Made by a program: the position numbers and the translations under genes. The notes under the pieces are model-generated. The model was given only the letters and a program-made list of their open reading frames with translations. It was not told the origin of the DNA and did not search any database. 32,073 bases of DNA, taken from assembly GCA_009885805.1 (NCBI GenBank), contig VFJZ01000033.1:1-32073 (forward strand), written 5' to 3'. This document shows, piece by piece, positions 7,332 through 14,173 of the stretch; position 1 is the first letter of the stretch; each line of letters begins with the position of its first letter. The stretch comes from Actinomycetota bacterium. Lineage in GTDB: Bacteria > Actinomycetota > Thermoleophilia > Gaiellales > F1-60-MAGs149.

Positions 7332-8942
7332 CTAGGAGCCGTCGATGCCCCACGCGCTGGCGAGCCCCTGTGGGAGGAGCCACGGACCGATCTCGGTCAG
7401 CACGCCGTCGTTGTCGATCGCGCCGGCAAACCGCCACGCGGCGGTCACGGCCGGGTCGGTCGTCCGGCGCTCGACGCGGCCGCTGCGGATGGTGTCGGCG
7501 ACGAGGCGCTCCCACCGTGCGACGTCGCGGTCGTCGACGGCCGGGGCGCCGGCGAACGCGGCCAGCATCCGGTCGTCTCGGCTCGGCAGCCGGCTGCGGT
7601 CCATCCGCCCGCGCAGATCGACCGCGACCGGGTCGCGGTCCCGGTAGCGCGCGCGGGCCGCCGCCGCCGCCCGCGCGAGGGTCGCCTCGCCGGGTCTTGT
7701 CGTACCCGGCAGGCGCATGAGCCGCGCGATGGCCTCGTCGCGCTCCGCGCGGCGCTCGAGGTCGGCCGCCATGCCCTCGAGCAGGTCGGCCACGAACGCG
7801 GGATCCGCGAAGGGCGATGCGGTATCGCCTCCGGCGAGCATCTCGGGCGCGAAGACGTCGACCGCCGCCAGCGTCTCGTCGATGAGGTCGGACGAGACGC
7901 CGCGCTCGCGTCCGGCGAAGCGGATGAAGGCGCGCAGCACGTCCGGTACCCGCCCGTAGTAGCCCTGGTCCGCCATCACCTTCCGCCGGATCCAGCCGGC
8001 GAGGAACGCCTCGACGACGACGGGGCTCCATCGCAACGGCCCGCCGATGTTGTAGTCGGCCCCGAACCACACGATCGCGTCGGCGATGTCCCGGACGAGT
8101 CCGCCCCCGCCGAGTGCCTTCGCCTCAGGGGTGCGGCGGAAGCTGGCCAGGATCCGCCGGCACTCGATCTCGCTCGGCGGCTCCTCGACGTCCGCCTCGC
8201 CGGGCGGGAGCAGTCGCAGGTAGGCGTCGATGAGCGGCATCAGGTCGAGCGCGTCATCGCTCAGGGGCGCCCCGATCGTCATCCGGAGCATCGTGCGCGC
8301 CCGCCGTAGGTCGGCCGCCGCCGCCGCGGGGTCGACGAACTCGAAGTGCAGCCGAGCGCCGGCGCTGCGTCGCAGCTGCTGCTCGATGTCTTCGAGCGAG
8401 TGGGCCGGGAAGGCGTCCTTCGGCACCCCGCCGATGTTGTTGTCGACGTACACGGCGAGCACGTGCCGCCCGGACGGGCGTTGCACCTCGAGCCCGTACG
8501 TGCGCCCGTCCTCGAAGGCCGGGTCGCTGACGACGAGGACCCGCTCGACGTGTCCGGTGCCGACCTCGGCCGCCCACGCGGGCGCCGGTGTCGCGGTCGC
8601 CAGCCGCGAGACGCCTGCCAGGGCCCGCGCGGCGAACGCCTCCGATCCGACGCCGGCGAACGCGCTCAGGGCGAGGAGCGCCCCGGGGCGTGCGCTGGCG
8701 GTGATCGCATCGAGGATCGGGATCCCGAACAGCTCGTCGGGATCGTCGCGGTCGAACGGGTCCTGCCGCGACCGCATCGCCGCGACGAAGGTCGACGCCC
8801 ACAACTCGGCCTCGAAGGCCGTGACGCCTGGCTGACCGAGCTCGTCGCGGGCCGCGCGGCAGAGCGACCGCGTGAGGTCTACGGGCGGCGGCGGCGGACG
8901 GTCGGGTCGGCGCGGTGCGCGCCGCTTCTTCGCGCCGCTCAT
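7332..8942 (-). CDS. Conserved-looking cytoplasmic protein of unknown function
   Basis: The 536-residue protein starts at an ATG one base after the stop of the DUF427 gene (stop 8944, start 8942), so the two are co-transcribed. The N-terminus is basic and proline-rich (MSGAKKRRAPRRPDRPPPPP). There is no signal peptide or clear membrane segment. A stretch near the middle with conserved-looking aromatic and glycine residues (WFGADYNIGGPLRWSPVVVEAFLAGWI, then VPDVLRAFIRFAGRERG) resembles segments I have seen in unannotated actinobacterial proteins, but I cannot name the family. The second half is rich in Asp/Arg helices. The frame continues upstream to 9161, but that part overlies the DUF427 gene and is excluded. 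Confidence 0.75.
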   Translation of the reverse strand: MSGAKKRRAPRRPDRPPPPPVDLTRSLCRAARDELGQPGVTAFEAELWASTFVAAMRSRQDPFDRDDPDELFGIPILDAITASARPGALLALSAFAGVGSEAFAARALAGVSRLATATPAPAWAAEVGTGHVERVLVVSDPAFEDGRTYGLEVQRPSGRHVLAVYVDNNIGGVPKDAFPAHSLEDIEQQLRRSAGARLHFEFVDPAAAAADLRRARTMLRMTIGAPLSDDALDLMPLIDAYLRLLPPGEADVEEPPSEIECRRILASFRRTPEAKALGGGGLVRDIADAIVWFGADYNIGGPLRWSPVVVEAFLAGWIRRKVMADQGYYGRVPDVLRAFIRFAGRERGVSSDLIDETLAAVDVFAPEMLAGGDTASPFADPAFVADLLEGMAADLERRAERDEAIARLMRLPGTTRPGEATLARAAAAARARYRDRDPVAVDLRGRMDRSRLPSRDDRMLAAFAGAPAVDDRDVARWERLVADTIRSGRVERRTTDPAVTAAWRFAGAIDNDGVLTEIGPWLLPQGLASAWGIDGS

Positions 8943-8943
8943 G

Positions 8944-9765
8944 TCACGACCAGCGTGTCCGCGGCCGCTCCTGGCGGACGCCGTCGAGGTCGACGTCGAC
9001 CTTCTCGTCGAAGAAGGCGAGGCGGTCGCGGATCGTCTCCATCCCGGGCTCCGGCTCGGCGTAGGACCAGGCGACGTCCTCGACGACGTCGGAACCGACC
9101 CGCGCCGAGCGGTACGCGGCGACGCCCTTGTAGGCGCAGATCGTCTCCTTGCCAGTTCCATCGACCATCGCAGCCGTGAGACTGTCGGCCGGCAGGTAGA
9201 AGCGGCGCGGCAGCCCGGCTTCGCAGAGCATCACGCTCGAGGAGGAGTCGGCGAGCACGGTGCCGTCCAGCGAGACGACGACGTGTCGCGTCGTCGGGAA
9301 CAGGTCGATCCGGTGGTAGGGGTCGCGTGCGTGGCCGACGATCTCGGCCTCTTCCGCGAGCCAGCGATCGACGCGGTCGAACGCGAGCGCGGCGAGCGGT
9401 GCGAGGAAGGCGGCGGAGTCGATCGGCTCGGGGTAGGCCCACATCACGTCGTCGGCGACCCGATCGCCGGCGCGTACCGACCAGTAGCGGGCATCGCCCT
9501 TGAACGGACAGTGCGTGACCGTGTCCGACGGCTCGAGCAGGTCGGCGCAGAAGTCCGCGACGGGCGCGTAGAACACCGGGAGATACCCGCCCTCGTGGAG
9601 CAGACTGGCGCGGTCCGAGTCGAGGACGATCTCGCCGCCGATGAACGCGCGAACGCGATAGGGCAGCGGATCGAGGAACAGCACCCGCCCGGGCGGGTCG
9701 GGCGTGAAGTTGAAGGTGCCGGCTGCCGTCTCCGAGAGCGGCCCGGTGCCGATCGTGAGCGTCAT
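8944..9765 (-). CDS. Tandem DUF427 domain protein
   Basis: The 273-residue protein contains two DUF427 repeats. The first (about 35-115) reads RVRAFIGGEIVLDSDRASLLHEG, then HCPFKGDARYWSV and DDVMWAYPEPI. The second (about 158-240) reads HVVVSLDGTVLADSSSSVMLCEAG, then ICAYKGVAAYRSA and EDVAWSYAEPEPG. DUF427 proteins are small beta proteins of unknown biochemical role, often single-domain; the doubled form is common in actinobacteria. The ATG at 9765 is set by a -10 box TACACT seven bases upstream with no room for a leader. The gene is followed after one base by the 536-residue unknown, suggesting a joint function. Nothing catalytic can be stated. Confidence 0.88.
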   Translation of the reverse strand: MTLTIGTGPLSETAAGTFNFTPDPPGRVLFLDPLPYRVRAFIGGEIVLDSDRASLLHEGGYLPVFYAPVADFCADLLEPSDTVTHCPFKGDARYWSVRAGDRVADDVMWAYPEPIDSAAFLAPLAALAFDRVDRWLAEEAEIVGHARDPYHRIDLFPTTRHVVVSLDGTVLADSSSSVMLCEAGLPRRFYLPADSLTAAMVDGTGKETICAYKGVAAYRSARVGSDVVEDVAWSYAEPEPGMETIRDRLAFFDEKVDVDLDGVRQERPRTRWS

Positions 9766-9772
9766 GCTCGAG

Positions 9773-9778
9773 AGTGTA
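9773..9778 (-). promoter_or_regulatory. -10 box of a leaderless promoter (TACACT, 7 nt before ATG 9765)
   Basis: Read on the minus strand, TACACT is followed by seven bases and the ATG. It sits in the 25-base gap between the PIN remnant stop (9791) and the DUF427 start, so the DUF427 operon has its own promoter. Confidence 0.7.
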
Positions 9779-9790
9779 GGCGCGTGCCGA

Positions 9791-10063
9791 TCAGGTGCGG
9801 GGCGCGACGACGGGCAGACCGGCGGCGCGGGCGGCCTCGGCCAGGCGGGCGTCGTAGCAGACGAACGCCCGCAACAGGGGGCGGCAGACGAGCGCGCTGC
9901 CGAGGTGGATCGCATCGAGCGCGCCGAGCCCCGACTCGACGGTGACGGCGCGACCAACGGCCAGCCCGTCCAGTTCGATCACCGTCAGGCTCGCCGCCAG
10001 CGCGTCGGACTCGGCCTCGCGACGGACGAACTTGACCGCAGCGGAGGTATCGAGGTAGAGCAC
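9791..10063 (-). pseudogene. PIN-domain toxin remnant with internal deletion (VapC-like)
   Basis: The 90-residue frame begins with the PIN opening LYLDTSAAVKFVRREAESDALAA, including the first catalytic Asp, and ends with the PIN C-terminal half LDAIHLGSALVCRPLLRAFVCYDARLAEAARAAGLPVVAPR, which contains the other two acidic positions. About 35-45 residues that normally lie between them are missing, including the helix with the conserved Glu (usually within a VELLRA-like segment). PIN toxins of this type are about 130 residues. The frame itself stays open, so this is an in-frame deletion, probably giving an inactive protein. It follows the antitoxin remnant after a two-base gap. An unusually short but active PIN protein is possible but unlikely. 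Confidence 0.75.
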
Positions 10064-10065
10064 CG

Positions 10066-10347
10066 TCAGCGTCCGCGGTCGGCCTGGCGCTCCGCCGCGA
10101 GCAGTTCGCTCAGAGTCGGCTCGCCAGCCTCGCCCGCCGGCACGGCGCCGAGCGATGCGAGGTCGAGACTCGGCGGCGTGACGACCACGCCGAGTGCTGC
10201 CAGCGGGTCGGCCTAGCGGGACGACGGCACGAGCGCCGCAACCGGGCGGCCGTGCTCGGTCACCTCGATCGTCTCACCCGCATTGACCCGGTCGACGTAC
10301 CGCGAGAGGTACTGGCGCAGCTTCCGGATACCTGCCCGCTCCGACCT
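10066..10347 (-). pseudogene. Phd/YefM-type antitoxin remnant: no start codon and an in-frame TAG
   Basis: Translation of this frame gives SERAGIRKLRQYLSRYVDRV, then NAGETIEVTEHGRPVAALVPSSR: the typical DNA-binding half of a Phd-family antitoxin. It is followed by a TAG (10213-10215) and, still in frame, a plausible toxin-binding tail (ADPLAALGVVVTPP to LSELLAAERQADRGR) ending at 10066. The family normally starts M-S-E-R-A-G-I-R; here the codon where ATG is expected (10345-10347) is AGG, and no other ATG, GTG or TTG precedes the domain in frame. The frame is therefore damaged twice, and its toxin partner carries a deletion. A read-through or CTG-initiated product cannot be excluded. Confidence 0.75.
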
Positions 10348-10825
10348 AGCTCGCGCTGACCCGCAGCCGGGCGCGGAGCACCCAGGCCATCAGCGCGACG
10401 CTCGCGACACCGAGGAGCGGCTGTACCGGTGCGAACCACGACAACGCGCCGGCCGAGCCGAGCACGAGCACGACCACGTGGTTGCAGACGGGGCAGCCGA
10501 CAGCGAACACGCCGAGCAGGCTGGCCGCGAACCCGCCGCGCGTCTCCGAGTTCCGCACCGGACAGGCCGCGGGCGCGGTGAACGCCGCCACGAGGAGCCC
10601 GCCGACGGCGGACGTGGCCGCGAGCACGGCGTAGTCCCACCAGCGTACGCCGACGGTGCGTGAGAAGATCGGGTTCGCGACGACGTCGGTCGGAAGCCCG
10701 ATCGCGAGCGCGATCACCGCGGCCGCCACGAGCGCCAACGCGAACCTGCGCGCCGGCCACCGACGCAGCGCCGCCAGCGCGGGCGCATGCGCCGGGGCGG
10801 TGATACCGGGGGCGGTCGCGTTCAC
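10346..10825 (-). CDS. Small integral membrane protein with CPVCN motif
   Basis: The 159-residue protein has four likely membrane segments (about 28-46, 64-84, 99-123 and 130-150). A CPVCN dicysteine motif (C111, C114) at the start of the third segment's core and another Cys at 88 (ACPVRNSE) suggest thiol redox or metal binding, and FAPVQPLLGVASVALMAW follows. I have seen this pattern in uncharacterised actinobacterial membrane proteins but do not know a function. The GTG at 10825 is preceded, six bases upstream, by TACGCT (10832-10837), so it probably has its own leaderless promoter although it follows the LLM gene by only 17 bases. The stop overlaps the first codons of the antitoxin remnant. 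Confidence 0.8.
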   Translation of the reverse strand: MNATAPGITAPAHAPALAALRRWPARRFALALVAAAVIALAIGLPTDVVANPIFSRTVGVRWWDYAVLAATSAVGGLLVAAFTAPAACPVRNSETRGGFAASLLGVFAVGCPVCNHVVVLVLGSAGALSWFAPVQPLLGVASVALMAWVLRARLRVSAS

Positions 10826-10831
10826 GGGCCC

Positions 10832-10837
10832 AGCGTA
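10832..10837 (-). promoter_or_regulatory. -10 box of a leaderless promoter (TACGCT, 6 nt before GTG 10825)
   Basis: The hexamer fills most of the 17-base gap after the LLM oxidoreductase gene. It fits the TAnnnT pattern seen at other starts in this window, giving an internal promoter inside an apparent operon. Confidence 0.55.
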
Positions 10838-10842
10838 GATGG

Positions 10843-11724
10843 TCAGAGGGCGGCGCGGTAGATGGCGGTCGCCTCGGCGAACGCCGCGAGCGTCGCCGGC
10901 GTCGCCGGTTCCAGCACCGCGATCGCATGGTCGGCGCCGGCCGCGGCGTGCGCCGCGAGGCCGTCGGCGACCTGAGCCGGCGTCCCGGTCAGTGCGGGCC
11001 CCTCCACCGACGCCGGGGCATCCGGGTAGCGGACCGTGACGCCGACGGTGATCGCGACTGCGGCCGGATCGCGCCCGGCCGTCGCGCAGGCCGTCGCGAG
11101 ATCGGCGCGAATCGTCGCCAGTCGCTCGTCGGGCTCCCCGAACCAGGCGATGTTCCAGGCGTCGGCGTGACGAGCCGTGAGGTCGAGCATCCGCGGCTTC
11201 TCGCAGGCGACGAGAATCGGCAGGTCTGGTCGCGCGGGTGGTACCAGCACCGCGTCGCGGACGGTCACGAATCGCCCGTCGAGGTCGGCGCGGCCCTCCC
11301 GGATCAGGGAGCAGATGACGCCGAGCGCCTCCTCGAACCGGCTTACCTTGTAGTCGGTCGGGTAGCCGAAGGCCTCGTACTCGGGGTCGTGCCAGCCGGC
11401 GCCGACACCGAGAATCAGCCGGCCGCCGCTGACGTGGTCGAGCGTCGCGGCCATCTTCGCGAGCAGCGCCGCGTTGCGAAAGCCGGTGCACATCACGATC
11501 GTGCCGAGTTCGACGCGCTCGGTCGCCTCGGCGATCGCCGAGAGGATCGTCCAGCACTCGTGGATCCCGGTCGTCTCGCCGTCGAAGCGGAACAGCAGAT
11601 GGTCGAACACCCACACCGAATCGAGCCCCGCCGCCTCCGCCTGTTGCGCCAGGTCGCGAATCGCCGGGTAGCCCGGCGTGACGCCACCCTCCTCGAAGAT
11701 GGGGAGCACGACGCCGATCTTCAC
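10843..11724 (-). CDS. LLM-class (F420- or FMN-dependent) oxidoreductase
   Basis: The 293-residue TIM-barrel protein belongs to the luciferase-like monooxygenase family. It opens with KIGVVLPIFEEGG, followed by AEAAGLDSVWVFDHLLFR, the strand ERVELGTIVMCTGFRNAALLAKMAATLDHVSGGRLILGVGAGWHDPEYEAFGYP, the typical RFEEALGVICSLIREG, and PILVACEKPRMLDLTARHADAWNIAWF. The WHDPEYEAFGYP pattern is common in actinobacterial F420-dependent members. The start is the GTG at 11724, supported by GGAGG six bases upstream; a -10-like TACGCT lies at 11754-11759, so unlike many genes here it has a leader with a Shine-Dalgarno site. It is divergent from the HNH nuclease gene. The substrate is unknown. Confidence 0.92.
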   Translation of the reverse strand: MKIGVVLPIFEEGGVTPGYPAIRDLAQQAEAAGLDSVWVFDHLLFRFDGETTGIHECWTILSAIAEATERVELGTIVMCTGFRNAALLAKMAATLDHVSGGRLILGVGAGWHDPEYEAFGYPTDYKVSRFEEALGVICSLIREGRADLDGRFVTVRDAVLVPPARPDLPILVACEKPRMLDLTARHADAWNIAWFGEPDERLATIRADLATACATAGRDPAAVAITVGVTVRYPDAPASVEGPALTGTPAQVADGLAAHAAAGADHAIAVLEPATPATLAAFAEATAIYRAAL

Positions 11725-11753
11725 AGGAGGCCTCCGCGGGCGATGGTGGCGAG

Positions 11754-11759
11754 AGCGTA
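11754..11759 (-). promoter_or_regulatory. -10-like box (TACGCT) for the LLM oxidoreductase gene
   Basis: On the minus strand TACGCT lies 29 bases before the GTG at 11724, leaving a leader of about 22 bases that contains GGAGG. It shares the divergent intergenic region with the plus-strand box at 11771. Confidence 0.45.
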
Positions 11760-11770
11760 GCGAGCGCGAG

Positions 11771-11776
11771 TAGCAT
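11771..11776 (+). promoter_or_regulatory. -10 box of a leaderless promoter (TAGCAT, 6 nt before GTG 11783)
   Basis: TAGCAT followed by CACGCC leads straight into the GTG of the HNH nuclease gene, leaving no space for a ribosome binding site. Confidence 0.6.
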
Positions 11777-11782
11777 CACGCC

Positions 11783-12664
11783 GTGCGGGATGACCTCCTC
11801 CGCTCGGCCTGCTTCGCGGCGCTCGACCGGCTGCGGGCGCGATTCGGCGAGGAACTCCCGTACGCCGAGGCGCTCGCGCCGGGGTTCCAGTTCGACGGCC
11901 GGCGCGTGCCGTTCCTGAACTATCAGAAGGGCATCTACCGCGCCGCCGCGCAGACCGGGCCGGCCGCACTGTCGATCAACACGTCGGCCAACTCGCCGTA
12001 CGACGATGCAGCAACGGAGGCCGGCCTGGTCTACGCCTACCGCGCCGGCAGCATCGACCAGGCCGATAATCGAGCGCTCCGAGCGGCGTTCGACACCGCC
12101 GTCCCGCTCGTCTACTTCGTGAGTCACCGCCCTGGCTGGTATCAGCCGGAGTACCCGTGCTACGTCATCGAGGACGATCCACACGCGCGGCGCGTGCTCG
12201 TCGCACGCGGCACGATCCGCCTGCTCGAGCCGTACCTGAGCGACGATCCGCTCGACCGTGCCTACGCCCTCCGCGAGGCGCGCGTCCGGCTGCACCAGGG
12301 CCGCTTTCGCGGTCTCGTGCTGCCGGCCTACCGAGACCGCTGCGCAATCTGCAGCCTGCGCGAGTCCCGCCTTCTCGACGCGGCGCACATCACCGCGGAC
12401 GCAGATCCAGGCGGTGCGGCCGAGATCCGCAACGGCGTCAGCCTCTGCTCGATCCATCACCGCGCCTACGACAACGACCTCGTCGCGATCGATCCTGACT
12501 ACCGCGTCCACATCGCCCCTCGCCTGCTCGAAGACGAGGACGGGCCGATGCTCGAGCTGCTGAAGACCTTTCAGGGACAGAGGATCATCCTCCCCACCCG
12601 CGTCAACGCGCGTCCGGATCGCGAGCGTCTCGCGGCCCGGTTCGAGCGGTTCAGCGCAGCCTGA
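11783..12664 (+). CDS. HNH endonuclease, stand-alone predicted restriction enzyme
   Basis: The 293-residue protein has a C-terminal HNH nuclease domain: CAIC at 187-190, the catalytic-site histidine in LDAAHI (H202), then EIRNGVSLCSIHHRAYDNDLVAID at 215-238, giving the Cys pairs, Asn and His of the beta-beta-alpha metal fold. The N-terminal half (FLNYQKGIYRAAAQTGPAALSINTSANSPYDD, then GLVYAYR, DNRALRAAF, VPLVYFVSHRPGWYQPEYPCYVIEDD) is a conserved recognition-like domain found in actinobacterial HNH proteins of the COG3440 predicted restriction endonuclease type. It may read modified DNA. No methyltransferase lies nearby, which fits a modification-dependent (type IV-like) enzyme, an inference only. 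It is followed after six bases by the ADP-ribosylglycohydrolase gene, probably the same mRNA. Confidence 0.87.
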   Translation: MRDDLLRSACFAALDRLRARFGEELPYAEALAPGFQFDGRRVPFLNYQKGIYRAAAQTGPAALSINTSANSPYDDAATEAGLVYAYRAGSIDQADNRALRAAFDTAVPLVYFVSHRPGWYQPEYPCYVIEDDPHARRVLVARGTIRLLEPYLSDDPLDRAYALREARVRLHQGRFRGLVLPAYRDRCAICSLRESRLLDAAHITADADPGGAAEIRNGVSLCSIHHRAYDNDLVAIDPDYRVHIAPRLLEDEDGPMLELLKTFQGQRIILPTRVNARPDRERLAARFERFSAA

Positions 12665-12670
12665 CTGGGG

Positions 12671-14032
12671 ATGACTACCCTCGACCGCAGCCGGTTCCGC
12701 GGCGCACTGCTCGGTCTCGCCGCGGGTGACGCCGTCGGCGCCGCCGTCGAGTTCTCGCCGCCCGGCACCTTCCCGCCGCTCACGGACATGGTCGGCGGCG
12801 GGCCGTTCGGACTCCGGCCTGGCGAGTGGACCGACGACACCTCGATGGCGCTCTGCCTCGCCGAGAGCCTCGTCGAAGCGGGCGGCTTCGACCCGGTCGA
12901 CCAACTCGACCGGTACGTCTCGTGGTGGAAGGAGGGGCACCTCAGCTCGACCGGCCGCTGCTTCGACATCGGCGTTCACACACGCGCCGTGCTGGGCGGC
13001 TACCTGCGGACAGGCGCGATCGAGCCGCCGCTGGACGAGGAGGCCGCCGCGAACGGCTCGATCATGCGGCTCGCGCCGGTGCCGCTCCGCTACGCCGGGG
13101 ACGTGAGCCGCGCGGTCGCGTTCTCGGCGCGATCCTCGCGCACGACGCACCCGGCCGCGCGCCCGGTCGACTGCTGCCGCCTCCTCGGATCGCTCGTCGC
13201 GGGCGCCGTTCGCGGTGTGCCGAAGGCCGACCTGCTCGCGCCCGGCTGGTGGCGGTTCGGTGACCTGCACCCCGCAGTCGCGGCCATCGCCGCCGGCTCG
13301 TACCTCGCCAAGGCCCCGCCGGAGATCCGCGGCACCGGCTACTGCGTGGCGTCACTCGAGGCGGCGCTCTGGGCGCTCGCGACGACCGACACGTTCCGCG
13401 ACGGCGCACTTGCCGCTGCCAACCTCGGTTAGGATGCCGACACGACCGCCGCCATCTACGGGCAGCTCGCCGGGGCGCTGTACGGCGACGACGGGATTCC
13501 GCCGGAGTGGGGCGAGCGGCTCGCGCTCCACGACGAGATCGTCGCGTTCGCCGACGCGCTCCACGCCGCCGCGCACCTGCCCGACCACTACCGCGTCGAG
13601 GAGCGGCTCCTCGCCGGCGAGTATCCCGGACGACCCGAGGCGCTCGTCGCCCTCGCCGCGCTCGGCGTCAGCGCGTACGTCGACCTGACCGGCGAAGGCG
13701 AGCTTTCCCCGTATGCCGAGCTCCTCGGCGACGGCGTCTTGCACCACCGCCGCGCGGTTGCCGACCTCGGCGTCCCGACCTCCGACGGCCTCGCCGGCAC
13801 GCTGGCCCTCCTCGACGCTCTCCTCGCCAACGGTGAGACCGTCTACGTGCACTGCCGGTTCGGCATCGGCCGGACCGGGACGCTGATCGCCGCGCGCCTG
13901 ACGCGACAGCTGGGCGATCCGGACGGCGCGCTCGATCGCCTCGCGGTCCTCCGCCGCGCGAGCGCGTGGCACGCCGAGGCGTCGCCCGAGACGGCCGCGC
14001 AGCGGTCGCTGGTGCGCCGCGCCGCGGGATAG
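12671..14032 (+). pseudogene. ADP-ribosylglycohydrolase - tyrosine phosphatase fusion interrupted by an in-frame TAG
   Basis: A single frame of 454 codons encodes two domains. The N-terminal part is a DraG-type ADP-ribosylglycohydrolase: GALLGLAAGDAVGAAVEF, the metal motif GEWTDDTSMAL (T54, D55, D56), ANGSIMRLAP and SSRTTHPAARPVDCCRLLGSLVAGAVRG. The C-terminal part is a dual-specificity phosphatase-like domain with the P-loop HCRFGIGRTG (nucleophile C395 by codon count). The second DraG metal motif should read NLG-x-DADTTAAIYGQLAGA; the x codon is TAG at 13430-13432, after 253 residues. Codons after it stay in frame with normal composition, so the lesion is recent or a sequencing error. As it stands the product loses the second metal motif and the phosphatase. 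Reinitiation at TTG 13739 could give a separate phosphatase. Confidence 0.8.
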
Positions 14033-14036
14033 GTGC

Positions 14037-14050
14037 CCGCCGCGCGGCGG
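14037..14050. terminator. Perfect 14-bp GC palindrome after the phosphatase frame
   Basis: CCGCCGCGCGGCGG begins five bases after the TAG at 14030-14032 and can fold as a 5-bp stem with a 4-base loop. There is no U tract. A terminator or 3'-end structure between the phosphatase and the MMPL gene is plausible but weakly supported. Confidence 0.35.
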
Positions 14051-14115
14051 AGCGCAGTTCCGCCGTTCGGGCGAGACGGATCCACCGTAAGAGCGACGGC
14101 AGCGGCCTCGGTGCT

Positions 14116-14143
14116 CCGTAGCTTCCTCCGTAGAGAGATACGG
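14116..14143 (+). promoter_or_regulatory. Putative operator/promoter of the MMPL gene (CCGTA repeats)
   Basis: CCGTA occurs at 14085, 14116 and 14128, and the last copy forms an inverted repeat CCGTA-GAGAGA-TACGG (14128-14143). The copies at 14116 and 14128 are 12 bases apart, roughly one helical turn. The cluster lies 30-60 bases before the MMPL start, where a repressor would act. It may also contain the -10 region (TAGAGA). No regulator gene is adjacent. Confidence 0.35.
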
Positions 14144-14173
14144 CGGCGTCCGCCCGCCCGGAGGAGGAACGGC

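Noticed and set aside
10346-13270. 974-codon minus-strand frame
   Set aside because: Only its last 159 codons (from GTG 10825) look like a protein; the rest is opposite the HNH and DraG genes and over the LLM gene in another frame.
10213-13432. TAG recoded as an amino acid (two in-frame TAGs at 10213 and 13430)
   Set aside because: TAG ends several well-defined genes here (7226, 14030, 17987, 21076, and on the minus strand 3617, 10346, 23781, 28701), so it is a normal stop. Independent lesions or errors are simpler.
13739-14032. Phosphatase as an independent gene starting at TTG 13739
   Set aside because: There is no ribosome binding site or -10 box, and the frame is continuous with the upstream DraG domain, as in known fusions.
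14033-14173. Earlier start for the MMPL transporter
   Set aside because: The extension is basic and low in family likeness, and GGAGGA precedes the ATG at 14174.
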